From Rheinheimera soli (GTDB taxonomy: Bacteria > Pseudomonadota > Gammaproteobacteria > Enterobacterales > Alteromonadaceae): a stretch of DNA of 64,000 nt. The stretch's first letter is position 1, and the number at the start of each line of letters is the position of its first letter. Position numbers and translations under genes: made by a program. Shown here in pieces: positions 16,141 through 24,456 of this stretch. Under the pieces are notes generated by a model, which ran no database searches, was not told where the DNA came from, and worked only from the letters and a program-made list of their open reading frames with translations. The DNA lies in contig NZ_JAJOYU010000017.1 of the NCBI RefSeq assembly GCF_021290985.1, positions 1 to 64,000 of the forward strand, given 5' to 3'.

Positions 16141-16942
16141 CAGGGGACTCCATAGAAGTAGCAAAGAGTACGGGTTTGGATGGTTCCAACGGCAGGTCCG
16201 CAGAGGTAGTCCGTTTAGAAGTGAAAGCTGGCTCTGATTTGAATGACAGTTCAGAGGCGCGAGCATGCTGAAATAAACCATACAGCACAGTAGACACAGT
16301 CCAGCACACCGCCGCTGTGGCGATATCGTGTGAAATAAAATGAGCACCACGCAGTTGCTGCACAAAGCCCAGTAACAGGCCTAGTGTTAACCCAATTACT
16401 ATGCCTCGCAGCGCTAGATGTGGTTTCAGCTCTCGCCAATAGTAATAGAGTGCTAGCCACGCAAACCCTATGCTGGCATGTCCGGCTGGGAAACATTGGT
16501 TGGGAGACATCGTCTCAGGGCGAGTATCAAACAATCCCCAAAATTCGCTGTGGCCACCAAATTGCAGCAAATCCCATGGACATTCCATAGGTAGCAACCG
16601 TTTAAGCACGGCTACAGATGCAAAGCTCATCATCAAACTAAGTAACAACACACCTAAAGCACGTTGGTTCTTGCTCCGTTCGCGTATAGCAACATGCCGC
16701 CATGCCCAGTACCCGAGTAAACCCAAGACAAGGATTTCATTGATGGCTCTGACTAAGTGATGTAGTACAGTTTCTGTCAGCCAGTGATGCTGTAAAGCCC
16801 AGGTTCCGCCTTGCCAATCAAACAGCAAGGAGGCCAAACCAAAATCGAATGAAGTGCCATAAGCCAGAATAAAAAGCACAGATGCCCCAGCAACTGGCGC
16901 TATCAGATGGGTGTATAGGCTGGGTCGTATTGGTTCCGCCAC
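16133..16942 (-). CDS. PAP2-family phosphatase, possibly acting on lipid A or lipid pyrophosphates
   Basis: The 269-aa protein has about six membrane segments and the three PAP2 motifs in order: KRLLPMECPWD, PAGHAS and RGAHFISHD with the catalytic histidines. PAP2 enzymes of this size in lipid A operons remove phosphate from lipid A or recycle undecaprenyl pyrophosphate. Placement as first gene of the eptA operon suggests that it prepares or complements lipid A modification; this is inference. The start lies 55 bases below a CTTAAG-N5-CTTAAG site. Confidence 0.82.
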   Translation of the reverse strand: MAEPIRPSLYTHLIAPVAGASVLFILAYGTSFDFGLASLLFDWQGGTWALQHHWLTETVLHHLVRAINEILVLGLLGYWAWRHVAIRERSKNQRALGVLLLSLMMSFASVAVLKRLLPMECPWDLLQFGGHSEFWGLFDTRPETMSPNQCFPAGHASIGFAWLALYYYWRELKPHLALRGIVIGLTLGLLLGFVQQLRGAHFISHDIATAAVCWTVSTVLYGLFQHARASELSFKSEPAFTSKRTTSADLPLEPSKPVLFATSMESPDV

Positions 16943-16996
16943 TGCAAACCTGCTTTCAATACAATTGGGTAAGTATGGCTAGACTAACGGGTGAAA

Positions 16997-17013
16997 CTTA
17001 AGAGAGACTTAAG
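16997..17013 (-). promoter_or_regulatory. PmrA-box-like direct repeat before PAP2-eptA
   Basis: CTTAAG-AGAGA-CTTAAG matches the spacing of the PmrA consensus (YTTAAK-N5-YTTAAK). On the gene strand the proximal half-site overlaps the -35 region, and TAGTCT lies downstream at promoter spacing. The same layout occurs before the LTA-synthase-like gene. Confidence 0.7.
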
Positions 17014-17225
17014 TCTGAAAATAATTTATCAATTCATTCAGAAGTAAATTAAGCCTTTGTATTGATTTGTTATTTTTAGTCAATCAAGGTATGAATAGCC
17101 ACGTAATTATGCAGGAGACGTCGGTTGATATATGCAGAGTTACTCTTTTTTTGGGGCACTGGATACAAGAGTAGAGTGCTCCAAAATCGAGTTCAGAGAT
17201 GTTTTTCAAACCTTCATTATTCCAG

Positions 17226-19211
17226 CTACGGCAGGCAAGCAACCTGACTGGAGTTTTTTCTTTCTCTGTACAAATACGATGGGAGTTGCACCTGAGCTAA
17301 GGCTTTTTTGTATTGGACTGCTGAGGCTTGACGATCCAACAGCTCAAGTCGTTTGGTAGGTTCATTATAGTGCGCAATTACAGTCTCTTCATTGGGTTTC
17401 AAAATCGTTAATGAGTCCGGTTGCATCAGCGCGAAGTAGTTTTCAAACTGTAGCAAGGCTCTGCCAGGACTTGTTTTGTCCAAAGTTAAATCACGGCCTG
17501 TCATGGTATGGCAGGAAGACACACCCGCCAGGCTCAGCAAAGTGGGAGCTAAATCAATCTGACTACTCAGCGTTTCGAGGACTTCAGGTGTGATATCGGC
17601 TCCTAAGATTAGTCCAGGAATACGAAACTTCTCTACAGGGATGAGGTTATTGCCATAAACACGGTTGTCATGATCCGCAACAATTAAAAATACCGTGTCT
17701 TGCCAGTAGTCGCTTTGTTTTGCTTTTTCGAAAAACTTTCCCATGGCCCAATCTGCATACTTTACTGCATTGTTTGCCGTATTTTTGGGTTGTTCATGCA
17801 GAGTGATCCGATCATCTGGAAACTCAAATGGCTCATGATTGCTTGATGTAAAGATAAGACTGAAAAATGGCTTTCCCTCTTGATGTAAAGCGTTCAGCTT
17901 TTGGTGTGCTGTATTAAATAAGTCTTCGTCACTGGCTCCCCAACTGCCTACAAAAGCTGGGTTTTTAATTTGGCTGATATCGACTATGTCATCAATGCCG
18001 TTGCCGGTAAAAAAGCTTCTCATATTGTCAAAATGTGCTTCGCCACCATAAATAAACTGGGTGTGGTATCCATTGGATTTTAATACAGAGGCAAGTGTTG
18101 TGAAGTTTTGCTGGCTATTCGAAAGCTTCACCACGCTTTGTGCGGGGGTTGGTGAAAAGCCTGCAACCACTGCTTCGATACCACGCACTGAGCGTGTACC
18201 AGTGGCATAGAGATTCTGAAACCACATGCCTTGAGTTTTTAACTGCTCAAGCTGCGGCGTAACTGGCTCGCCTCCAAGGGATTGAACAAAGGTTGCCCCC
18301 AGACTTTCCTGCAAAACAATAACAACGTTTAAGGGTTTCTCTCGTTTTTTTGTAGCCGTTTGAAAATGCAACGTCGGATAGTCTGGATCGGTAAACCTGT
18401 AAGTTTTTAACCAGGGCCAATCCAGGCCATATTTCAACATATCCTCAGTCGATAACTTGCCGTACATTTCCGTCGAACGCGCTTCGTGCTTCATGCTATA
18501 CAGGGCATAAAGCACGGAATAGCCTGAGCTTATCACCAAAGAATTCACCATAGAATCTCCGGTGATCGCAAACAGGGCTGGATTAGCGGGTCTGTGATCT
18601 GTGGTTGAGCGGACGCCAGCAAATACCAGAAATACAGCCAGAGGCCATAACACAATGGTGTGCTTGACTGACCAAACTCGAAGTTTTACGAAGGGAAGCT
18701 TAAGCAATAGAGCAAGTGCAAACCCAAACAGCGCGGTAAACAAAAAACCAGCTAAAAAAGGCAGACGAAAGCCATGCCATAAGGTAGAAAAAACTTCTTT
18801 GGGGTACTTCAGATACTCGATAAATAAGCGGTTAGGCCTGACGTCGTATTGCAGTATAAATGCCGGAGACGCAAGCTCCATAAAGAGCAATCCAATTAAA
18901 CCAGCAAGACTCCACAGGTAGGTGAATTTAAACCAACTGTGTTGTAAAAAACGGTTTGCAAACAGTGGCGCCAAAAGAACGGGAATCGATGCCCACAGGC
19001 ACAAGACAATGAGGTCAGCACGAATACCTTGCAACAAAATCTCTGACATTTTTCCGGTCGCCAGCACCCGCTCATAATGCCACAGCACTAAACCAAGGCG
19101 ACTCAGACTCAGCAATACGATGCCAAGCAGCAGCATCCTAAATAAATGGGTGTAGGGACCACAGACAATAGATGGAAAAAAAGAAGGTCGTTTCTTATTA
19201 GTATTGGTCAT
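17226..19211 (-). CDS. LTA-synthase-family sulfatase-fold membrane protein
   Basis: The 661-aa protein has about five N-terminal membrane segments followed by an extracytoplasmic phosphotransferase domain: NVVIVLQESLGATF (metal Glu), YATGTRSVRG (nucleophilic Thr), VADHDNRVYG and a SSNHEPFEFP histidine loop. This matches LtaS/OpgB-like enzymes that transfer phosphoglycerol or phosphoethanolamine head groups. In Gram-negatives the acceptor is often periplasmic glucan or LPS; here it is unknown. The adjacent divergent dgkA would recycle the diacylglycerol released by such transfers, which supports a phosphatidylglycerol donor. Confidence 0.82.
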   Translation of the reverse strand: MTNTNKKRPSFFPSIVCGPYTHLFRMLLLGIVLLSLSRLGLVLWHYERVLATGKMSEILLQGIRADLIVLCLWASIPVLLAPLFANRFLQHSWFKFTYLWSLAGLIGLLFMELASPAFILQYDVRPNRLFIEYLKYPKEVFSTLWHGFRLPFLAGFLFTALFGFALALLLKLPFVKLRVWSVKHTIVLWPLAVFLVFAGVRSTTDHRPANPALFAITGDSMVNSLVISSGYSVLYALYSMKHEARSTEMYGKLSTEDMLKYGLDWPWLKTYRFTDPDYPTLHFQTATKKREKPLNVVIVLQESLGATFVQSLGGEPVTPQLEQLKTQGMWFQNLYATGTRSVRGIEAVVAGFSPTPAQSVVKLSNSQQNFTTLASVLKSNGYHTQFIYGGEAHFDNMRSFFTGNGIDDIVDISQIKNPAFVGSWGASDEDLFNTAHQKLNALHQEGKPFFSLIFTSSNHEPFEFPDDRITLHEQPKNTANNAVKYADWAMGKFFEKAKQSDYWQDTVFLIVADHDNRVYGNNLIPVEKFRIPGLILGADITPEVLETLSSQIDLAPTLLSLAGVSSCHTMTGRDLTLDKTSPGRALLQFENYFALMQPDSLTILKPNEETVIAHYNEPTKRLELLDRQASAVQYKKALAQVQLPSYLYRERKNSSQVACLP

Positions 19212-19258
19212 TACTTCGCCTTGTCATCCTAAAACGCAATGCAGAATAACGAGCGAAA

Positions 19259-19275
19259 CTTAAGAGTCTCTTAAG
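19259..19275. promoter_or_regulatory. PmrA-box-like direct repeat in the LTA-synthase/dgkA divergent promoter
   Basis: CTTAAG-AGTCT-CTTAAG has PmrA-box spacing. Reading to the minus strand, it is followed by TTTCGCTCGT and TATTCT as a -10, closely matching the PAP2-eptA promoter. It could also serve dgkA and the two-component genes on the plus strand. Confidence 0.72.
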
Positions 19276-19325
19276 AAAATAAAGTTATTGTGAGTTTCTT
19301 TATACCGACATTGACGGACCCTGAC

Positions 19326-19682
19326 ATGAAATCGAAAGCCACTGGATTCAACCGACTTTATTTTGCGACGCTGTACTCATGGCAAGGGCTTCGCAGCAGC
19401 TGGGCCTCTGAAGCAGCCATCAGGCAGGAAGTTATTGCTTTAGCACTGCTGCTTCCCATTTCCTTGCTGGTTGAGGTATCCGCTGCCGAGCGAGCTTTAT
19501 TGGTATTGAGTCTGTTTCTGGTCTTTATTGTGGAGCTGTTGAACACTGGCATCGAAGCTGTTGTGGACAGAATTGGCAGTGAGTACCACGAACTTAGCGG
19601 TAAAGCGAAAGATATCGGCTCTGCGGCAGTCCTTGCCAGCCTTATCACAACCGCTCTCGTCTGGTTTATTATTCTGTACTAA
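19326..19682 (+). CDS. dgkA: Diacylglycerol kinase
   Basis: From ATG 19,326 the product is 118 aa, the usual size for DgkA, with three membrane segments. NTGIEAVVDRIGSEYHELSGKAKDIGSAAV contains the family signature (shown here only by its key Glu, Asp and Lys residues). It phosphorylates membrane diacylglycerol to phosphatidic acid. The upstream ATG at 19,290 would add 12 residues that the family lacks. It heads the dgkA/response-regulator/kinase cluster. Confidence 0.88.
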   Translation: MKSKATGFNRLYFATLYSWQGLRSSWASEAAIRQEVIALALLLPISLLVEVSAAERALLVLSLFLVFIVELLNTGIEAVVDRIGSEYHELSGKAKDIGSAAVLASLITTALVWFIILY

Positions 19683-19700
19683 GTACCAACAGGTGTTGCC

Positions 19701-20369
19701 ATGCGAATTTTACTGGTAGAAGACGACCTATTACTGGCTCAGGGACTGAGTACGGCGCTGACACGAATGAACTACCGCGTGGAGCTATGCACGACCGGAA
19801 AACAAGCGATCCAGGCGGCCAGTGAAAGTCAGTTTGAACTGATGATTTTGGATTTAGGTTTGCCAGATGGTCTGGCACTCAATGTGATTAAATCGTTGCG
19901 GAATTTAAAGCACGGCATCCCAATACTGATCCTGACTGCCTGGGATCATTTAGAAACAAAAATAGAAGCATTAAACGCGGGTGCTGACGATTACGTGCTA
20001 AAGCCCTGCGATAGCAGGGAAATTGAAGCAAGGTTGCGTGTGCTCGTAAGGCGTCATCAACAGCGCCAATTGGATCAGTTGCAATGCGCGGACTTAACGA
20101 TGGATTTAACCGTGCATGAATGCCGCTACCAAGACCGTTTAATATACCTAACCACCCGCGAATTTCTGTTGCTAAAAGAGTTTATGTTGCATCAGGGTAA
20201 AATTCTATCCCGCCAGCATCTGGAAGAGCTGAGCAACGGCTGGACCGGAGAGACAGAGAGTAATTCGATAGAGGTGCATATTCACAACCTGCGAAAAAAA
20301 ACTAAGCCTGAGTGTATTAAAACGATACGGGGTATTGGTTACATGATGGTAAATCAGTATGAGGATTAA
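19701..20369 (+). CDS. OmpR-family response regulator, PmrA/QseB-like
   Basis: The 222-aa protein has a receiver domain with the acidic pair EDD (8-10), phospho-acceptor D51 and K101 in LKP, then an OmpR-type winged helix ending HIHNLRKKTKPECIKTIRGIGYMM. It lies 18 bases after dgkA and overlaps the kinase start by 11 bases. Nearby lipid A genes and PmrA-type boxes make a PmrA-like role plausible. Sequence alone does not separate PmrA from QseB. Confidence 0.85.
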   Translation: MRILLVEDDLLLAQGLSTALTRMNYRVELCTTGKQAIQAASESQFELMILDLGLPDGLALNVIKSLRNLKHGIPILILTAWDHLETKIEALNAGADDYVLKPCDSREIEARLRVLVRRHQQRQLDQLQCADLTMDLTVHECRYQDRLIYLTTREFLLLKEFMLHQGKILSRQHLEELSNGWTGETESNSIEVHIHNLRKKTKPECIKTIRGIGYMMVNQYED

Positions 20370-21744
20370 CAGCATACGCCGAATGATTTTACTCGGTGTA
20401 AACAGCGTTGTTTTACTTCTGATGGTGATTACCGGGTTCATTACGTACTCCAGCACTCACCACGAATTGGATGAGCTTTTTGATGCCCAACTGACTCAAT
20501 ACGCACGTCTTTTAGACCAACTGCTGATACAAAACTCGCTCTCTCTTGACCACACAGATCCCCTGATTGTTTATGTCCCTCAGATTGCCGAAGATGGTAT
20601 TGAGCGAACTTCCGCAGAGGAGCGCAGGCCAGAGGGGCACAAATACGAAAACAAAGTGGCGTTTCAGGTGTGGTCAACAGATGGGAAACTGCTGATGAAG
20701 TCAGCGAACGCCAGTGATCGGGAGCTGGCTCCCAGAACATCAGGCTATCACGAAGTGTTTCATGATAACCGGCGCTGGATTTGTTATAGCACCTACAACA
20801 GAGAGCATGGCTATTGGATATTCACAGGACAGAGAGAAGATGTTCGTGGAGAACTTAGTTTTTATCTGGCGTTAGATCAGTTGATCCCGCTGAGTATCGC
20901 GCTGCTCCCTATTACCATCCTGATTTGGATAGCTGTTTACTGGGGCATTAAACCCATTCGGGATTTATCGAAGGAACTGGCCACAACTAAACCGTCTATG
21001 CTGACTCCCATAGATATAACCTTACCTGTCGAATTAAGGCCCTTTCAAATCGCGATTAATCAGCTTTTGAAGGACTTAAAAAGCTATTTAGTCAAAGAGA
21101 AACGCTTTATAGCCGATGCCTCGCATGAACTCAGAACACCGCTCAGTATTTTGTTGGTTCATGCAGACAATATTAAAAAATCGACGTCCAAAGAAGAAAC
21201 CGACGCCGCTGCTAATGCCATTCTTATCAGCACAAAACGTCTGTCACATCTGGTCAGCCAATTGATGGAAACGGAAAAGCTGGAACACTCAGGGCAGCTG
21301 AAACTTACCAGTCTTAAACTGATTTCACTTATTGAAGAGAGCCTTGCTCTGGTTGACGTTGGCTTATTGGACAAAGTGGAATGGGACCTTGATATAGACC
21401 CCTCACTTGAGCTTCGCGCTGAACCTAGTTTGTTGGTAGCAGCCCTTCGGAATCTGTTGGATAACGCTGCAAAGTACGCGAAAGTACAAAGTCATGTCAG
21501 GATCACTGCTCACGTAGTTGAAAACAAACTTGTATTAACGATATGCAACGAACTACCTGAAGGCATAGACGTTGATTTAGAACGAATGGGAGAACGTTTT
21601 TATCGCCATCAGAGCAATCAACACATCAGTGGCGCAGGTCTTGGTATCTCCATTACCACAAAAATACTGGAGTTGCATAACGCTGAGCTGTCTTATTCGC
21701 TTGAGTCCAGATTAGTTATCACCACTGTGATATTTAGTGCTTAA
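20359..21744 (+). CDS. Sensor histidine kinase, PmrB/QseC-like
   Basis: The 461-aa kinase has two membrane segments (about 9-30 and 175-195) flanking a periplasmic domain of some 145 residues. The H box is FIADASHELRTP (H256), and the N and G boxes are NLLDNAAKYA and GAGLGISI. The start overlaps the regulator gene. The periplasmic domain contains an acidic stretch (EERRPEGHKYEN) that could sense cations or peptides, but the classical PmrB ExxE iron motif is not obvious. Confidence 0.85.
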   Translation: MRINSIRRMILLGVNSVVLLLMVITGFITYSSTHHELDELFDAQLTQYARLLDQLLIQNSLSLDHTDPLIVYVPQIAEDGIERTSAEERRPEGHKYENKVAFQVWSTDGKLLMKSANASDRELAPRTSGYHEVFHDNRRWICYSTYNREHGYWIFTGQREDVRGELSFYLALDQLIPLSIALLPITILIWIAVYWGIKPIRDLSKELATTKPSMLTPIDITLPVELRPFQIAINQLLKDLKSYLVKEKRFIADASHELRTPLSILLVHADNIKKSTSKEETDAAANAILISTKRLSHLVSQLMETEKLEHSGQLKLTSLKLISLIEESLALVDVGLLDKVEWDLDIDPSLELRAEPSLLVAALRNLLDNAAKYAKVQSHVRITAHVVENKLVLTICNELPEGIDVDLERMGERFYRHQSNQHISGAGLGISITTKILELHNAELSYSLESRLVITTVIFSA

Positions 21745-22269
21745 GTTTAGATGTTTCTGAAGTCTCACAGAAGTATTGTGTTGGTTCAGATTTTGTTTGA
21801 AGTGCTTCGAAATGGACTATGAGTACGTCAAGCCGATTGTCTGCTTTCAGTGAGTTCCAGGTGTTCGGACGATCTAAATTGAGAGCGTAGGCAATCTCAT
21901 TTGCCTTAATCACGGACATTCGTTTTTTCGAAAATCCAGAGTGTTATAACAAATCTTATTCGGTGGCTAAATTCAGTCTAGCCTAGACTTCTGAATTATA
22001 GAGCAACTCAGTCATCAGTTGCATAGCGATGCAGAGAAGTCATTTATCTGATGCGTACAAATCAACTCTTACATTGCCCTAAAGTCTTAAAAAGACTCTA
22101 GGCATCCCAGTCAACTTCTGTTGACATTTGTTTGGGCAATAAAAAATACTCGTTAATACACTCTTTCTGAGTAATTTACAAGAGGACGGTTCTGACTTAA
22201 GACTAGAAGGTTATCTGAGAATTTCGAGGTGCTAAAAAAGCGAAAAAGCTCCAAATAGGAGCTTTCTAG
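21745..22269. other. Intergenic stretch with a minus-strand terminator
   Basis: About 525 bases between the kinase gene and the 42-aa minus-strand gene. A 61-codon minus-strand ORF (21734-21919) overlapping the kinase end has no ribosome-binding site and is not annotated. The only clear feature is the terminator at 22,245-22,265. Confidence 0.45.
22245..22265 (-). terminator. Rho-independent terminator
   Basis: AAAGCTCC-N5-GGAGCTTT forms an 8-bp stem. On the minus strand it is followed by TTTTTCGCTTTTTT. It lies five bases past the stop codon of the 42-aa gene, which supports that gene as the true end of the transcript. Confidence 0.75.
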
Positions 22270-22398
22270 TCAGTTTTGAGTACGAGCTTTTGCAACAAAA
22301 GCAGACAGACCTTTTTCTACCAGCTTCTGCGCGGCTTCACGAGCCTTCTTGTGTATGAGAAGCTTCTCTGCAACTGTCAGATTTTTTTTCTGAATCAT
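22270..22398 (-). CDS. Overlapping 42-aa basic protein
   Basis: A short ORF starts at ATG 22,398 behind AAGGAG (seven-base spacing) and overlaps the last 62 bases of the membrane-sensor gene in another frame. The product is lysine-rich and helical (VAEKLLIHKKAREAAQKLVE). A terminator follows at once. Strong SD, protein-like composition and the terminator position argue that it is translated. No family is recognised. Confidence 0.55.
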   Translation of the reverse strand: MIQKKNLTVAEKLLIHKKAREAAQKLVEKGLSAFVAKARTQN

Positions 22399-24103
22399 TT
22401 TTCTGCTCCTTTACTTGCTCTTCTAATATCTTACCAACAGTCGCTCTCTCAAGCAAGATCGTTGCATAAACGTTCAGCATTCTCGATAGCGAGATAATTA
22501 TAGGTCTCGTGATGTGGAAAAACTGCTGAGCTTTCTTCGAATTACTTAGCATACCTTTCTCATCTCGAATGATGTTTAGAGCAGCGATCATCTTGGAAGG
22601 TTCCAGATGGTCTTTATTATAACGAGATGTCGATAGTGGTATTGAGATTAGGGATTTTGCCTTGGCATTCTTTACAAAGTAGTCCCTAGCCTCATCAGCT
22701 AACTCCTGTACTCCCCCGTCAGCTCGCCATAGTTCGACCTCTTTGACGGTATCCTCAATATACTGGGGTTGTCCCGTTCTAATACTTTCTGGCGCACCGA
22801 ACAAATTGTAGTTTGTAAGCGCAGATGGAGCACCACTTTTACCGGCGTTGAGTTTACTATGGTCAGACACAAAGACAGGCAGTACACAGTCCCGCTGATC
22901 CTTATCAGAATCAAAAATCCTAACTTTCTTTACCTTGTCCTTGTCCTTGTCCTTGTCCTTGTCCTTGTCCTGAACTTCATACTCCAATAAACTAGGCCAG
23001 TCATCGATCAGAACAACAGAAAGAATGTTATTCATTTCTAAATAAAAATCTGGAGTCACTTTAATAGACGGAAAATACCTGTGTTGGCCCGATAAATTTC
23101 CTAAAGCGTCAGTTTTATATTTCATCATCAGGTTCACTCGGTATCTAACATCTGCATTCTGCGAGACGGTAGCTTGGTCAAATGATGCAGCCAAACGCCC
23201 CATAGCATATAGTGCTGCCCGAATATAGTTCTCTTGCAGGACAATAGTTTCCAATATTTTCCGTTCTAGCTGTTCTGCTTTTATTTCATTTGATTCAAAA
23301 CTGAACTTTTCTTCAGTCACCTCTTCTCTTTGTTGTGAAAAAACTTCGAAGCTAAAGTCTTCTATTACGTCGATGTAATTTCCGAGTAGCTCATGAAAGT
23401 CTGAAGCTGGGGCAAGCTCAATTAAAGTAGAGATCGTCTTACTTCGCTCACTCTCTATAATTTCCTTGGCATGCTCCTTTCTTTTAGCATCTCGCTGATT
23501 CACATACATGCCAGCGAAGCTCAGAAACAAAGCCCACACAAAAAATCTCGTGCCATTGGGAATTGAATTAGAAGGGGAATCCATACGACTGATCGTTGTG
23601 ACTAAACTGGTGTAATCCTTATTTGCTTCGATTGCCTTGGATAATTCGAAATGACTTATGTTTTTTTGTGTATTTCCTTCGATCCATGCCAAAATTGCAG
23701 CACTGTTCACGCTTGCCCATATACCAACAACCAGTGTTATCAAATTGAACATCGGCATAGACATTGGTCTAGAACAAAGCCAACTGACGCACGAATGTGG
23801 GTCTTTTACGAAATTTAACCATTCAAGTATCTTGATGGTCATCTCAACAAAAAAAATTATCCCAATGACGGCTATAAATTTAAGACTGAATATTCCTTCA
23901 AAAAAATAATGCAAAAAGCTGCCATTAATCGTCGTTGGAGTTATAACGCTAGCTAACAACCAAAGAGCATAGAGTGCTAAAGCTCCATCACAGAGAGCAA
24001 TCACCCTAACAAAATTAGTAAAAGATTTAGATGGTTCTGCTTTGAATCTTTTAGTTTTAAATTCACGAAATAGAGAAATTAAATAACCACTCTTATCACT
24101 CAT
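22337..24103 (-). CDS. Membrane protein with GAF-like cytoplasmic domain
   Basis: About 588 aa. Four membrane segments lie in the first 200 residues (near 35-55, 75-95, 120-145, 190-210), followed by a helical linker and a C-terminal domain whose ending (AKSLISIPLSTSR...MIAALNIIRDE) resembles a GAF-type sensor. A Lys-Asp repeat near residue 385 is encoded by a hexanucleotide array. I chose the third codon ATG (24,103), which has AGGA eight bases upstream, over ATG 24,109. Function is unknown; an accessory sensor is possible. Confidence 0.6.
   Translation of the reverse strand: MSDKSGYLISLFREFKTKRFKAEPSKSFTNFVRVIALCDGALALYALWLLASVITPTTINGSFLHYFFEGIFSLKFIAVIGIIFFVEMTIKILEWLNFVKDPHSCVSWLCSRPMSMPMFNLITLVVGIWASVNSAAILAWIEGNTQKNISHFELSKAIEANKDYTSLVTTISRMDSPSNSIPNGTRFFVWALFLSFAGMYVNQRDAKRKEHAKEIIESERSKTISTLIELAPASDFHELLGNYIDVIEDFSFEVFSQQREEVTEEKFSFESNEIKAEQLERKILETIVLQENYIRAALYAMGRLAASFDQATVSQNADVRYRVNLMMKYKTDALGNLSGQHRYFPSIKVTPDFYLEMNNILSVVLIDDWPSLLEYEVQDKDKDKDKDKDKVKKVRIFDSDKDQRDCVLPVFVSDHSKLNAGKSGAPSALTNYNLFGAPESIRTGQPQYIEDTVKEVELWRADGGVQELADEARDYFVKNAKAKSLISIPLSTSRYNKDHLEPSKMIAALNIIRDEKGMLSNSKKAQQFFHITRPIIISLSRMLNVYATILLERATVGKILEEQVKEQKNDSEKKSDSCREASHTQEGS
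22934..22971. repeat. Coding hexanucleotide tandem repeat (KD)n
   Basis: CCTTGT is repeated about six times in frame and encodes Lys-Asp on the minus strand. Slippage by whole units would lengthen or shorten the acidic/basic linker without a frameshift. Confidence 0.8.
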
Positions 24104-24456
24104 ACACATCTTCCTGAAATTTGTTCGAAAATCAATCTACTAAAAACAAATGGACATAATGGATTTGACTCAAGCTTATGTCGATTAGAACCAATAAATG
24201 TAAAACGCTTGCGTCGATTACTGTAGTGGTAAACTAATTTTGGCCACATCATCATAGCCTGATAAATGGTACTTGCAGAAACAAGACATGCATAATGCAA
24301 GTTTTTATAACGTTTTGACAATGCATTGAAGTCTCAATATTTTCGAGATCCGTGTTTTCTTTGGTATCTGTAAAGTTCGCTTTCAGTGAGAAGCGGCGAT
24401 TCAGTTTGAGAAATTTTGGTCAACCGCTTTTAGCACTAAACAAATTTAATTATTAG
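24104..24456. other. Intergenic stretch between umuC and the membrane sensor
   Basis: About 350 AT-rich bases. A 73-codon minus-strand ORF (24100-24321) has no ribosome-binding site and no recognisable motif. Nothing else was identified. Confidence 0.4.

Noticed and set aside
21734-21919. 61-codon minus-strand ORF overlapping the histidine kinase end
   Set aside because: There is no ribosome-binding site and no motif; the overlap is on the opposite strand of a well-supported gene.
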